The notes: generated by a model not told the origin, from the sequence alone. 64,000 nt of DNA from Rhynchopus euleeides (GCA_963210315.1 OY723270.1:1922001-1986000); one strand, 5' to 3'; shown: positions 28,671 to 39,780, counted from the first letter of the stretch. Numbers and translations are program-made.

Positions 28671-29020
28671 GGTTACAAAGTTTTAAGGCGGTGTCGCCCT
28701 GCACGGGCAGTAGCACCTCCCCTTCAGTATCGCACTCCCGAAGGATTCCCCAACACGGCGTGACACCGGTTTCGACGCGTACTCTTCGTACCCCTCCCCC
28801 CGGCCGCGTCTCTTCAGCGAAGAACCGGGGATAATCGGACCAGGGCTAGCTAAACCCTGGTGGTGTCACGGGTGGGGTTGGAGAGGGAGAAAAGGAAGAA
28901 ATGAAGTTGCGAAAAAGTCAAACACTGACACGTGAAATCAATAAAAAATCGGTATATATCGCCCCCTTGCTGCGACAAAGACACTAAATAGTCAGGCCGC
29001 TCCAAGAGTCTTGAGGGCTT
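28671..29020 (+). repeat. Right direct terminal repeat
   Basis: It matches 27872-28223 with about a dozen differences, including one A-to-G next to the closing stem (ACACGACG versus ACACGGCG). All stems described for the left copy are retained. Confidence 0.75.
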
Positions 29021-29190
29021 GTGTGTATGTGTGTGTGTATGCTCCACCCAACCCGACACATTTTCTGTACTTCAGACAGGTAAGGTCACTCGACACGCGG
29101 GGGGGGGGGTTTTTTGTGTGTGTTTTTTCTGCCAGCCGACATCACTAGCGCCAGCGAGAAGAAAACAAAACGCGTGACGAGTGACGGGTT

Positions 29191-29258
29191 GAGGTGGAAG
29201 CGATCAATGCAAAAATCATCTGAAAGGAAGACTCGAGAGACTGCTGCTGTATTTTTGG
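29191..29258 (+). repeat. Dispersed repeat with diverged core site
   Basis: It is the second copy of the 17258-17320 family: GAGGTGGAAGCGATCAATGC, then ATCATCTG and GACTCGAGAGACTGCTGCTG. Confidence 0.6.
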
Positions 29259-30077
29259 CACGAAGATTGTCCCGGGGGTTTTTTCTCTTGTCGTGCCTTG
29301 GCACACCCGGACGAGCGTTTTGGCCTCCACGTCCATCACCCTCTTTGCAAGAGGTTGTGACCCACGAGGCGGCCCCTCGTCCTGAAATATGACGGTCACA
29401 CCCCACCCCGACCTCCCTGCGGCATGAAGGTTCTTGTTCTATACACGTGCCGCAGTCCTCCACACCCTACCTCACGCCACTCTCTTTTCACCACCCCCCC
29501 CCCCCCCCGCACACCGGCCCCTCGCGGCCGATTCCCTGCACACATCCCTTCTTCTTCTCCACACCCCCTTCCTTCAGCCACCCCGCCTCCCGCCTCCCGG
29601 CCCGTGGCACCCCCTTCCCCTGTCCACCACTCCCCTGTCTCTGCCTGGCGGGTGCAAAGAATATCCCCCCCATCCCTCGACCCAGCTCCGCCAGACTCCC
29701 CGTTTCGCCCTCCACATCCTCCGCAACTGCTTTCTTTTTATAGTTCTTTCGGCGTCCCGCCAAAATAAAGCTGGGGTGAACGGGGGGGGGGGGGGGGGAA
29801 GTTATTCTCGTGTATTTCTTGACCAAAAAAACCCCCCCCTCCTGATTTGCAGATGACACAACCTGCATCACGAGTGAAGGAGATCATTCTTCTGATTCCT
29901 TCTACTTCTATTTCACTACCCCCCCCCCTCCCCTCCCCTACTGATTTACAGACGCGCAGCTTCTGGCTGGGTACCACGGCGAGGGGAGTCTGTATTTTTT
30001 ACAAAAATTAGAGAAGCGGGATGCCCTGGATTTTGGTCATGTTGTTCTGCCCAGCACACTTTCGAGTGTGGGGGCGG

Positions 30078-30393
30078 AAAGTGACACGTTCCCCTGATGC
30101 GCTTCCTGGCACCATCATTTAGGAGGTGTGTGTTGAGAGTGTTGGAAGCGTCAACGCATCAAAAGGCAATTTCCCCATCATGGGTGTGCACCCCCCCACC
30201 CCCCGCACACCCTGATGTCACCATCTGTGTGACGAGATTCGGAGAAACACCCCCCAGTGGCGGCGCCATCACGGGCATCTTCGCTGCATGCCCGTCTTTT
30301 TTCCTTCCTCTCTCCCTGAGCTGTTGGTGGAAGCGTCAACGCAAAAAAGAAACCAAAGCAAAAAGTGCCGAACAAAGCGCAGTGACACTTTTT
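30078..30393. repeat. MITE-like element with AAAGTGWCAC ends and two core sites
   Basis: The left end reads AAAGTGACACG and the right end, inverted, AAAAAGTGTCACTGCGC. Core sites GGAAGCGTCAACGCA occur at 30141-30162 and 30325-30343. Similar ends bound 36165-36318 and the 56.4-kb element. Confidence 0.5.
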
Positions 30394-30593
30394 CTCCCAG
30401 CAGTGCGGCGGGGTGTTGTCTGTGTGTGTGGCCCGGGCCACAGGCGCAAATCACTGTTGCAGCCCAACATACATCTTCACATCGTATAGTTCACTTTACT
30501 GCGGGCGCCCTGAAAATTTGAGGCAGGCGTCCTTCCCCTGTGATGACCCCGGATAAAGCGCAATCAAACTTGCTTTGTGATTGTCGGCACCAA

Positions 30594-30860
30594 AAATACG
30601 CGTACTAGACGTCCTTCTGTCGATATCTTACTTGGCGCTATGGAAACACAAAAATGGAACGAAGAAAAATGGTTTGTTGACCGCTTCCACCACTCCTCTG
30701 CACAAATCTCACGACCGGCTATTGTGTGTTTGTGTTGTCTGAAGTACAGAAGGTGTGGTGGAGCACGAAGAAAGGGAAACATGACAGAGGTGATGACGCC
30801 AGTCCTTTCTAGTATCGTATTTCCTCCTATACACAATGCTGCGCTGTGTTTTGGATGGTA
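30594..30860 (+). repeat. Complete 268-bp dispersed repeat unit
   Basis: It runs from AAATACGCGTACTAGACGTC to GGATGGTATA and contains the core in inverse orientation (GACCGCTTCCACC, 30681-30693). The following unit starts at 30862, so two units stood in tandem. This uninterrupted unit is the empty-site reference for the insertion at 30958. Confidence 0.85.
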
Positions 30861-30861
30861 T

Positions 30862-30957
30862 AAATACGCGTACTAGACGTCCTTCTGTCGATATCTTACT
30901 TGGCGCTATGGAAACACAAAAATGGAACGAAGAAAAATGGTTTGTTGACCGCTTCCA
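30862..30957 (+). repeat. Left half of second 268-bp unit, interrupted by retroelement
   Basis: It is identical to the left half of the preceding unit up to GACCGCTTCCACC, then switches to CAGGACCCTC, the terminal sequence of type II YR retroelements. The right half resumes at 35513. Confidence 0.85.
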
Positions 30958-31217
30958 CCCAGGACCCTCAGGGACGCGAAGCGCTTAATTTTAGGAAGAG
31001 AGGGTACGGCTGTTGTAGTCACTGTCCTTCGCGTGAGGAGTCGGCTCGCTGTGCGGCCATGGGCGCCCCCGCGATGGGGGCGCCGGATCCTTCACATCTC
31101 AGGCTTTCGTACCTGTCGAGGGTATTGCTGCGGTCGAAGACGGTGTCCTGCTAGACGCCGGCCTCGAAGTAGCGCAAACGCCATGTGCTTCTGGGGCTCT
31201 GTGCCCGCGGGTGTCGG

Positions 31218-31591
31218 TCAGATCCGCGCTGTAGATAAGGGCTTGGACTCGGTCGTTGAACCTTCGTATGTCGAGAACCCTGCTGACGCTGTGGTCTGCG
31301 TCGTCTGTCGCCTGATGAGCGTGCCCACTTGGTGCGGACCGGAAAAACGGTGGTGAGGTCGAGCTCGAAGCCTAGCGCTGGAAACCGTTGCGTCGACCCG
31401 GTGACTGGTGGCGCCCCATGAAGCTGGTGAAGGTGGCCAGTGCTTGCCGGGACATGATGAAGTTGATAATCCGATGTGCTGCCCTTTCGGCGCGATAGGG
31501 CCGTCCCATACACCTGTACCGAAGTCAGGCGCGACGACCCAGTCGTTGTCGAGGATGTGACGTATGGGTACATGCACCTTGGGAGTCGCAT
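31218..31591 (-). pseudogene. Degenerate RT fragment
   Basis: In two minus-strand frames short matches to the type II RT appear in the right order: HILDNDWVVAPD (compare WIDNFIAVGD) and, after a frame change, HGAPPVTG...FPALGFELDLTTVF (compare HGVPLQDFTVFGIHFDLTRH). The WxDN-like Asp-Asn pair is preserved. Frameshifts and premature stops make it nonfunctional. The match is by eye and short. Confidence 0.5.
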
Positions 31592-33239
31592 CTCAGGACT
31601 ACCATGATATATTTTTGCCTTCGGGCGTCGTTCGATAAAACCCCCATCCGCCGCCGTTCGTTCCTCTTGTTAACCCGTGGAGGCTCGCAGTTCTTCAGGG
31701 TCGGCTTTCACCAACACGGTCAACACCTTAACCTCCTCCCGTCGGTACGGGGAGGGGTGTCGGTGAGATGACGCCCGGCGCCTCGAGAAAAAACTCCGGC
31801 GGTTGGGGAGGCCCTCTTTTCGGGGAAGATGGGGAGCTTACGTATCTGTGTTCGCGATGGGGTCGGTCACTCTCCGATTTTTGAGCTGCGCATTGGGCTG
31901 GACGTAACAGGTCGTGTCTTCTTTCACCTCTGCGGGTTTCGGCCTCCGCGGTGGGTGCGCTGCGGATTGTCCCGGAAATTTTCGACTCAGCACCCATAAC
32001 GGAAACAAAATGTCCAGTCCCTTGTCGCCCATGGCGCGGGGCCGCTGTGGGTTGTGTCAGTGTCCAATACGACGCGTGTTGTTCAGAAAACGCCCTCGAC
32101 TGTCGTACTTCGGTTGGAAAACAGTCAATCTGTTGCGGTGCCGAAAAAACCGGCTTCGGTACATGATAGGGGAGTTTTGCAGCTTTGCTGTATGTTCACG
32201 TTCGTGTTGCTGACCCCTCGCCTTCGGATTCTCGTCATCAAGGTGATGAGCGCCTGAACGCTTCCTTGCTGCGTGCCGCGAGAGTAGTTCGGTAGTACAT
32301 TGCGCCTCGCCAGGAGGGAGTGGGGTGAAAAACTCTCCATTGAACTCTCCATTTGTTCATCCTCAGTACCTGCGTGAACGTTTCCCACGTAAGAAGGGGT
32401 GACATCTGTTCTGTGGTTAGATATCGCCCAGGCGGGCGCGGCGGAGATCAACCGGACCGTGACCTGCCACAGTTGACACACGTTCGTATTGCTCGGTGCA
32501 GCGGCTTCTGTCGGACTCCAGCCAAATGGTGGCTTTCGCGTTGAGGCGCAGAACCACAAGAAGACCCTCGCAACCCTCACCCTGGGGGGCTGGACCGCCA
32601 GTGCCAGAAGGAAGAGGGAACGTGTCCCAACAAACTGTCTTGTCGACCTCGCCCGTTGTTTGTCAGGAGAGCTTGCCTCGACACGGCCTCCTTGAGGCCC
32701 CTGGTGAAATTCCCGTGGCTGAAGAAACCCGGTGTGCGGAACCGGCGATGTCCACATTGTATCGGCGGTGGAGAAAACCCGACGAGGTTTGCGGCGTGAT
32801 GCAGTTGTGTGGAAATCCTGACCCGTTAGGGTTCCTTGGGTGTGCAACGCAGCGGAAAAGGCATTTTTGACGCATTTGCCTCCCCATTTAGATCTCTGTG
32901 GATGCGCGTTGAGTGGCAGCAGGTCGAATGCAAAAAACGCCTGGTCTCGAGACCGGCACCTTGGAGATCATCCGCGGCGCTCCGATGCAGAGGTGAACTT
33001 CGGTGGGCTTGGCTCTTGGAGCCCTCGGTTCGGCTGCGCAGGAAGCGGCTACTTCTGCGGAAGGTTCCTCCCGGAGCTCACGGCTCAGCTGTAGAGTGGT
33101 ACGGAGAGAACGCCCAGTTGTGTATGAGGTCTTCTGCTCATGGGGTTTGCCCTCGGGGCACAGGTCAGCTGCGGAATCGCAGAAGATGGCCGGTAGAACG
33201 GGGGTTCCTCTCATGCGATGAGCTCCAGATGAACTAATG

Positions 33240-35480
33240 ACTAGTTGTGTGGGATGGTTACTCACAGCTCAGCTGTTGAGTCGCAAGGAACAGTCAGATG
33301 CGCGGATGTTCCTGGAACTCGGGCTCGGCTGTGGCGTCGAAGAAGAGCGGCTCGTGGAGGTCTTCACCTCCTGGAGCTCAGGAAACCCAAGTCTCTCCCG
33401 CTCGACTGTGGGGTCGCAGGGCGGACAGCTAGTGCCGGACAGGACTTCTTCTCCGACGAACAGCTTCTGGTGTTCATGGATCACGAGTGGTGAATGTTTG
33501 CGCGCGGGTGCTCCTGGTGAGCTCAGGGCCCGCTGTGGCGTCGCAGGCGCAGCAGCGAGTGGTGTAGAGGTCTTCATCTAATCACGATCAGCTCCGGGAG
33601 CACAGGGCTCACTGTGGAGTCGGGGAACGACCAGCTCATGATCTTCTCGTGCGGTCAGCTTCGGCCGCTGTGGAATTGCCGGCAATACAGCTGATGGTCT
33701 TCTCGTGTTCCGGGAGCTCAGGGCTCACTGTGGGACTTCAGGATTTTCGGGCCAGATGCAGGTCGTCAGCACCACCTGCTTCACCCCCTTCAGCGCCATC
33801 TCCTCGGGGGGCCGACACTGCAGGGAGGCAGGTCCACAGGTCGACGCGAAGGGCCACCGCACCCGAGTGGCCCACACCCTCCGGCCGCACCGCGACGTCC
33901 ACGGTGCGCCCGAAGAAGTCGACACGCTTGTGAGAGCGACTTCCTCCGAGGCGACCGGTCCGCTGTTCACCCCAACCCGCACGGGTGTCAGGGGACGGTG
34001 AAGAGTGACTCGTGCATCCGCAGTGCAAAGTTAACCCCTGCTGCGGTGCAACGGCAGGTCACCGAAGGAGTCGCCGGTAGTGTTCACCTCATACCCGCCC
34101 CCTCCCGAGGGACTCGTGGGTTGTTCCCATTGTGGACACGGCTGGCGCGTTTCGTGGCATCAGGTGCCGCCTCTCCTGTATCGATGCCGATGCACGGATG
34201 TCTGTGAAACCACTCGGCTCAGTCTGTGAATCGCCTGTCCCGGGGACAACCCGCGCCCGCTGCACCCGGTTGAACCCCCTCGCGCTCTGCAGCACCTCAA
34301 ACGCTGAATCCGGCATATGCGGCTGATACGACCGCCGGTTATCCACGCTATCACAGAGGGCGCTCGTCACCCCTGGGAGGCGAAGCCCAGCCCCCGAGGA
34401 TCTCCTCCGCACTGTCCAGGTCTTGCTCCGCGAGGAACTCGCGATGCGGCGCACAGTGACGGTCGTCAGCTGCATCGCATCCTTCTCTGCGAGCATCTCT
34501 CTGGAGGAGCCGTGCTGGACCCAGAACCCTGCGAGACAGGTTGTCACCTCTCTGCGGGTCCGAATCGGAGGGGGCCCTGGGGGGTCGAGTCGCGAACGAA
34601 CAGCTGATGATCTTCTCATGCTCCGGGAGTTCGAGGGCCCACTGTGGAGTCGCGAAGCGAACAGCCCATGGTCCTCTCATGCGGTCAGCTCCGGGGGCTC
34701 AGGGCTCACGTGAAGTCGCAGGTGAAACAGCTCGTGACATACTCATGCTCCGGGGGCTCGGGGGTCCACTGAGGAGTCGCGAAGCGAACAGCCCATGGTC
34801 CTCTCATGCGGTCAGATCCGGGAGGTCAGGGCTCACTGTGGCGAACAGGCGAACAGCTCGTGACATTCTCATGCTCCGGGAGCTCAGGGCTCACTGTGGA
34901 GTCGCAAAGCGAACAGCTCATGGTCGTCTCATGCGGTCAGCTCCGGGAGCTCAGGGCTCACTGTGGAGTCGCAGGCGAACAGCTCGTGATACTCTCATGC
35001 TCCGGGAGCTCAAGGCCCACTGTGGAGTCGCGAAGCGAACAGCTCATGGTCCTCTCCTGCGGTCAGATCCGGGAGCTCAGGGCTCACTGTGGAGTCGCGT
35101 AACGAGCAGCAAATGGTGCACGTCTTAATCTAATGCACATCAGCTCCTGGAGCTCAGGGCCCGCTGTGGAGTCGCAGGAAGAAACGGCTCGCGGTGCAGA
35201 GGTCTTCTTTTCCTGTGATGGGCTCCTAGGCTCAGGGCATACTAAAGAGGCACAAGGAACGGCTAGTGGTGTGTGCGGTTTTCCTGGAGCTCAGGGCTCG
35301 ACTGTGAAGTCACGGAGAAAAAGCGCGGCTGGCGATGCAAAGGTCACCTGTGGAGTCACGAAAAAACAGCTGGTTGTGCTCTTGGAGCGCAAGACAGCTG
35401 CGGGGGCGCTTGTGTGGAAGTGCCTTTGTGAGGTTGCACCTGGAGCTCACGGCTCAGCTGTGGCAGCAATCAAGGAACAG
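33240..35480. repeat. Tandem repeat array, alternating about 67- and 60-bp monomers
   Basis: Each monomer starts near CTCCGGGAGCTCAGGGCTCA. Between about 34620 and 35100 two versions alternate. One contains GCGAAGCGAACAGC(C/T)CATGG and ends TCATGCGGTCAG (about 67 bp). The other contains GCAGGCGAACAGCTCGTGA and ends CTCATG (about 60 bp), giving a 127-bp higher-order period. Copies diverge toward both sides. Frames open across it are incidental. Confidence 0.8.
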
Positions 35481-35512
35481 GTGGCCAGGTCTATTTTGGT
35501 CAGAAAAATGTT

Positions 35513-35705
35513 TTGTTGACCGCTTCCACCACTCCTCTGCACAAATCTCACGACCGGCTATTGTGTGTTTGTGTTGTCTGAAGTACAGAAGGTGTGGTGG
35601 AGCACGAAGAAAGGGAAACATGACAGAGGTGATGACGCCAGTCCTTTCTAGTATCGTATTTCCTCCTATACACAATGCTGCGCTGTGTTTTGGATGGTAT
35701 AAAAA
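35513..35705 (+). repeat. Right half of interrupted 268-bp unit
   Basis: It begins TTTTGTTGACCGCTTCCACC and continues ACTCCTCTGCACAAATCTCA to GGATGGTATAA, nearly identical to 30674-30860. It completes the unit broken at 30957. An inverted copy lies at 48145-48330. Confidence 0.85.
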
Positions 35706-35774
35706 TATCAATAAAAAAGATGTCAAAAACACAGTCGCGTGTATTTTTCCTGCTTGTGATTTTTGCCGCAAGAC

Positions 35775-37330
35775 CTTTACTGTCCAGGCAACCCACCACC
35801 GCCCCCAAAAACCCCCCCTCCCCCACTTCTTTCTGGTTGTCTGTTGTGCACTTCATCCCCACCTGGAAGTCGCAGGCCCACCCGTGTGGTGTACTTCGTT
35901 GTGGGTTGGGGCAGCCCTGTGCTCCCCCCCACCCCGTGTGTGTGAATGGGCATCATGCGCATGCTTCTGGTGGGATGATCTGGACAGCACTCAAGGGGGG
36001 GTGGCGGTGGCAGTGACAACACACACAAAGGCACATCGACCCACCCAAAGGTATATAAACTTTACCTGCTGAAGGAGGTGAGGTGCGATATCTCAGTTAC
36101 TACTCTCTATTTTCTCTGCTTCTCGGCAGCTTACCATAAACCGCACACTGCCTGCTTTGAACCGGAAAGTGTCACAATCTTACTCTCGACCGGGAGCTGC
36201 GCAAACAACCGCACGACACCTCCCCTCCCTGTTGCGGAAAGCGCCAGCGTTTTAACCCAAATTACCAATTTGAAGAAGATAACAAAAGAACCACATCCAA
36301 ATGGTGGTGACACTTTTCTGTCGGGTGGCGAGCGGCTCAACGGATCATCGATGGGATCTCCCACCCCTCACATCTCCCCCACCCCCACCCCCTCGTCCCC
36401 AGTCGTTGCAGCGAAGGGGCACCATCGATCCTCAGGTGACACCCCCCCCCCCCCCTCCCCTTCCTGTGCCCGAGGCTCCCATGCCACTTCTTGCCATTTC
36501 CATCGTGCCCCCCCCCTCCTCACGCAACCCCCCCGCGCCCCCTCCTCTTCGCTCTGTCGAGGTGTGGGGTGGGGCGGGGCGGGGTGGGGGTGGGTGGGTG
36601 GGATGTACACAGCGGATGCCTGACCCTACATACACCCCCTTTCCCCTGCCAGAAGAAATAATCCTCTCTCTCTCTTTCGTGCTTTTCTTTCATTTCACTT
36701 TATAGAACGGCGGGTATGGTTCCCCCCCCCCCCCCGCTTCGGACGCATGCAGTGTGGGAGGAAAATGTGGCGCGCCACACATACACATTTATGGGGTCGT
36801 GCAGGTTTAACCCACCTTACAATGAAATCTATTGTCGGCTGTGAGACATCTCATGTGGCTTCGCCACATGAGATGTCAGCGGAGCTGCGGCGACATTCTA
36901 CTCCAACACGGGTGTTCAGAAATACATCAGGCCTGACGAGACGCACACCCCTTCCTTTGATGTGATCCCGACAAACACGCGCTTCCCTCGGGTGGAGATT
37001 ACATCAAGAGCAAGTGCTCGGTGTGTGTCTACACTAATATATAAAGATTCACGTGTGTATGTGTGTGACAGTGGAGGCAGCATCAGAGCTCGCTCGGTGC
37101 ATCCTACACTAAACTAAAGAGATTAACGCCTGTGCGTCATGGAGAAGGAGCCCCTAAAAATAGGCACCGTGCCTGTTCAAGAGGTTGTTTCTTTGTTGCG
37201 CCACATTTTCGCCACACTGCCCCTGTGTGTTCGGGTTGCGTTGGAGGGAATACCGCGCGACCGCTTCGCTTTGCCAAGCTCCCCCCCACCACCACCCCCC
37301 CTCCACCGGCGAAAACCCGAAAACGGTTGA
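35775..37330 (+). repeat. Long dispersed repeat, copy 1
   Basis: Three separated blocks are shared in the same order and orientation with 47850-49260: the GGTTGTCTGTTGTGCACTTC block (35825-36010), the CACTTTATAGA.CGGCGGGTA block (36695-36765) and the GGAGATTACATCAAGAGCAA block through the CACATTTTCGCCACACTG block (36990-37270). Intervening parts differ, through independent insertions such as the MITE at 36165. No ORF is conserved between the copies. Confidence 0.6.
36165..36318. repeat. MITE-like element with GAAAGTGTCAC ends
   Basis: The left end GAAAGTGTCACAATC and the right end, inverted, GAAAAGTGTCACCACC give terminal inverted repeats of about 11 bp around 153 bp. It is absent from the second copy of the enclosing repeat, consistent with insertion. 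Confidence 0.5.
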
Positions 37331-37590
37331 AACTTCGTTCGATACTTCTACAACGGGAAGGGGGGGGGGGGGGAGGGTGCCTTAGCTCTGTGTCAGAACC
37401 CTGTGCCAGCTTTTGCCCCCGACTGTTCAGAGGCGAGGGTTTCCACGCGATTCTGCACTTCTTCTGAGCGGGCCGCCCTCCCCGTGTCCCCTGTCCCGCA
37501 GCAACCTTATACACAATCCTGATCCCCATCTTCCACACAAACTCGCCCCATATCCCTTCATTCTCAACACAACCCGCCCCCCCCCTAGGG

Positions 37591-37690
37591 CAGTGAACCC
37601 AATAAACGACGTTTATTTCAGAAACCGTTTTTAAATAAACGTTAAACGTTTATAAACGCTAAACGTTTAGCGTTTATTTAGCGAAGCAGC
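37591..37690 (+). repeat. Left end of hAT-like element with subterminal motif cluster
   Basis: At least six overlapping (T)AAACG(TT) motifs occur in both orientations within 95 bases. A second cluster continues at 38425-38500 (AACGTTTATTAAGCGTTTAT and on) after about 740 bp of unrelated DNA that was probably inserted. Confidence 0.7.
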
Positions 37691-38867
37691 TTGTGCCCAC
37701 ACCCCACCCACATAACCTGACCTCACACACTCCCACACGATTCTGGTGGCAGAAAGTGCCCAATATGCTCCGGAAACTCAATTCCGCCCACTCACAGGGG
37801 GTGGTACGCCCCCGACGATGCCGTTTTTAGCAACCAAAATTTTTGGGACAGAACTTGTACCTGGGCTGCACACCACAGGACACATCAAGCAGAGCAAGCA
37901 CACCTCAACCTGCCAGATGCACAGAAGAACTGTTGTCGTTGATTGTTCTGAAACATAACAGCTTCTCGGTGCCCTCCAGAGGCCAAAAGGCAAGCCAATA
38001 TGAGGTAATCGCGCCAGGAACAGTTGTGGGAGAAGTATGGTACAGTTCGTGTCCCATTTGACGCTGTTCTTGGGAGCTTACGGCAGCTGGGTCTGTGGCA
38101 CGGCGCATCCGTTGCCAGGGAGCGCGTCCTCGGGTGTGGTGCCTCACCTGTGAGCATGTGGCACAGGGACGCCATACGAGAGTCTCAGATGCCTCCTCTG
38201 ATGGGAGGCACCTGGTACAGCAGGCCTGGAACAGGCACCTGGTACAGCAGGCACGGGTACAAGAAGTGGCCAGAAATAGCGCCGATGTTTTCGACCCTGC
38301 GCTTCGACATCTTGCTGTCCTCACCGCAGCGGTGACCCCCCGCCCTGGAATTTGGGGTGTGGTGTGCTGGCCATGATATATTATGATGTAAAGTGACTCA
38401 GTGGCAGAGCCTGCAGGAAACGTTTATTAAGCGTTTATCTGAACGTTTATTTCCGCTCAGAATTTTGAGAAACGTTACAGGGGGGGTCAAATAAACGTAC
38501 TTAGTACTACTATTCGGCGAACGCGCGGGCCTAAATCGACCTCGCCAGAAAATTAATAAATAGTTTGCGAGCGAATAGACGTACTAAGTACGTCTATTCA
38601 ACTTTTCCTAAAAACGCTGTTTGCAGGGGCTCTGCGGGGCTGTTTGGTCCACCAGGGGCGCGCTGGTCACTGCTGTCGTCCGTCTCTCACTTCTTCTGCC
38701 TTCCGGTCGAGTATCCGCTCTGTTCTCGTCCTACCACTCGCCCCTCATTTGGTTTCGTACCGTTTTGATTTGTATTGCCCCCCCCCCCCCTGGTTGACAT
38801 TCTTGTTGAGTTAGTGAAAGCATACACAGTTCATCAGAGCTGTCAGCTTCACTGTCGGTGGTTGGTT

Positions 38868-38884
38868 GGTGCGTTGATGCTTAA
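38868..38884 (-). repeat. Variant core site
   Basis: GGTGCGTTGATGCTTAAA is the core in inverse orientation with one substitution. It lies just downstream of the zinc-knuckle ORF and is followed by an A-run. Confidence 0.45.
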
Positions 38885-38928
38885 AAAAAAGATGTGAAAA
38901 AGACAAGCCACAACCAGCACGCCCCAAC

Positions 38929-39474
38929 TTACTTCTTCTTCAAGTTCTTGGGCTTGCTGGGGCAAGTCTGCATGTTGTGCCCAGGCTTCCTACACCCTTT
39001 GCAGAGCCTGCGGTGTTTGTTGGGAGTCTGGGTGGTCGGGGACGCTGCGCGCTTCTTTTCGGAGGACTGGGAGGACTGGGAAGGCTGTGTCTGTGTGAGA
39101 GAGTTCACACGAACCGGCTTCGCCCATGCCAAGATGCTTGACTGTTGGGTTGGCTGAGACACAACTTTCTTTTGGGTGGACTGCTTCTCTGTGCTCTCTT
39201 TTGCCTTCCCGTCCAACCCAGGTTCAAGGTCCGCACCACCAGCCTCAGGGTATGTTTCTGTGCTTGGTGCGAAGGTGAGGTCCGGACAAAGGGAGCTCTT
39301 CACGAACCCGTCCTCCTCACCCGACACCTTCAGCACGTACCCCATATCCCGCAAGCGCTCGGCTACCAGCGTGCCCTGGCCCGGGCCAGTTGGTTGAAGG
39401 AAGGCCGGGGAGCGCATGGCGGTGGCCCATCCTCGAATATCTTGAACAGGAGGCATTCCATCAGCAGGAGGCAC
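38929..39474 (-). CDS. Zinc-knuckle protein fragment, probably transposon-derived
   Basis: The frame of 181 codons ends in a Lys-rich tail. A CCHC zinc knuckle (C-x2-C-x4-H-x4-C) sits 20 residues from the C-terminus and is preceded by a Ser/Gln/Thr-rich linker and a basic patch (EKKRAAS). A QQSSILAW segment loosely resembles a PCNA-binding box. C-terminal knuckles of the form GHN..TC are known in MULE-type transposases and in some retroelement proteins. No catalytic domain is visible upstream, where the frame closes near 39474. It lies inside the hAT-like element and could be the tail of a lost transposase or a captured fragment. The start codon is uncertain. Confidence 0.45.
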   Translation of the reverse strand: MPPADGMPPVQDIRGWATAMRSPAFLQPTGPGQGTLVAERLRDMGYVLKVSGEEDGFVKSSLCPDLTFAPSTETYPEAGGADLEPGLDGKAKESTEKQSTQKKVVSQPTQQSSILAWAKPVRVNSLTQTQPSQSSQSSEKKRAASPTTQTPNKHRRLCKGCRKPGHNMQTCPSKPKNLKKK

Positions 39475-39780
39475 ATGAAAGCATCGGACGTCATCATTAT
39501 GTCGGACACCAGCCGAAGCTATTGGCTCTGTTGGTGGATGGTGAAATCTGGGCAGTTGGATTGCGGGTTTGCGGGCGTGTGTTGATCAGTGCTGCACAAC
39601 AGGAGAGAATGTCAAACAACGTCAGGGAAGGGGGCTGCGGGGGGTGGGGGGTGGGCTCAGCTGGTCCTCGAAGGCTACATCTATGGTGAGGTGTGTCTGG
39701 GGCCATCCGTCCACATCTTCTCGTTGGTGGTAGGGACTGCGGACGCCGTAGATGAGGAGTCGTTTAATGCGCGCCGCTCT

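Larger units (their letters stand above)
27872..29020 (+). mobile_element. TRIM-like non-autonomous element with direct terminal repeats
   Basis: Direct repeats of 352 and 350 bp, about 96% identical, flank a 447-bp internal segment with no convincing ORF. The outer flanks on both sides are similar TG/TATG tracts (27857-27871, 29021-29040), consistent with a target duplication in a microsatellite. A purine-rich run (28617-28632) lies upstream of the right repeat, as a polypurine tract would. The layout and 1.15-kb size fit a terminal-repeat retrotransposon in miniature. No tRNA-complementary primer site was recognised, so the assignment rests on architecture. Confidence 0.6.
29021..30592. other. 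Gene-free repeat-bearing region
   Basis: It contains a leader-like motif with a GTAAGG donor (29041-29085), a core-bearing repeat (29191-29258), C- and G-homopolymers (29496-29510, 29780-29797) and a MITE-like element (30078-30393). No gene is supported. Confidence 0.5.
30958..35512 (-). mobile_element. Decayed type II YR retroelement relic
   Basis: The left end (CAGGACCCTCAGGGACG) matches the 3' terminus of the element at 40371. Both borders fall exactly at the core within a 268-bp repeat whose empty version lies just upstream. Near the left end are RT-like remnants (31218-31591, -). The right half is a tandem array, as at the 5' end of the other type II elements. Between about 31600 and 32880 no gene can be recognised. 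Coding capacity is destroyed by many frameshifts. The orientation is inferred from the terminus and the RT remnants. Confidence 0.65.

Noticed and set aside
34541..35128. Open frame of 195 codons across the tandem array
   Set aside because: It lies entirely in the 67/60-bp satellite, has no non-repeat sequence, and neighbouring monomers break the frame.
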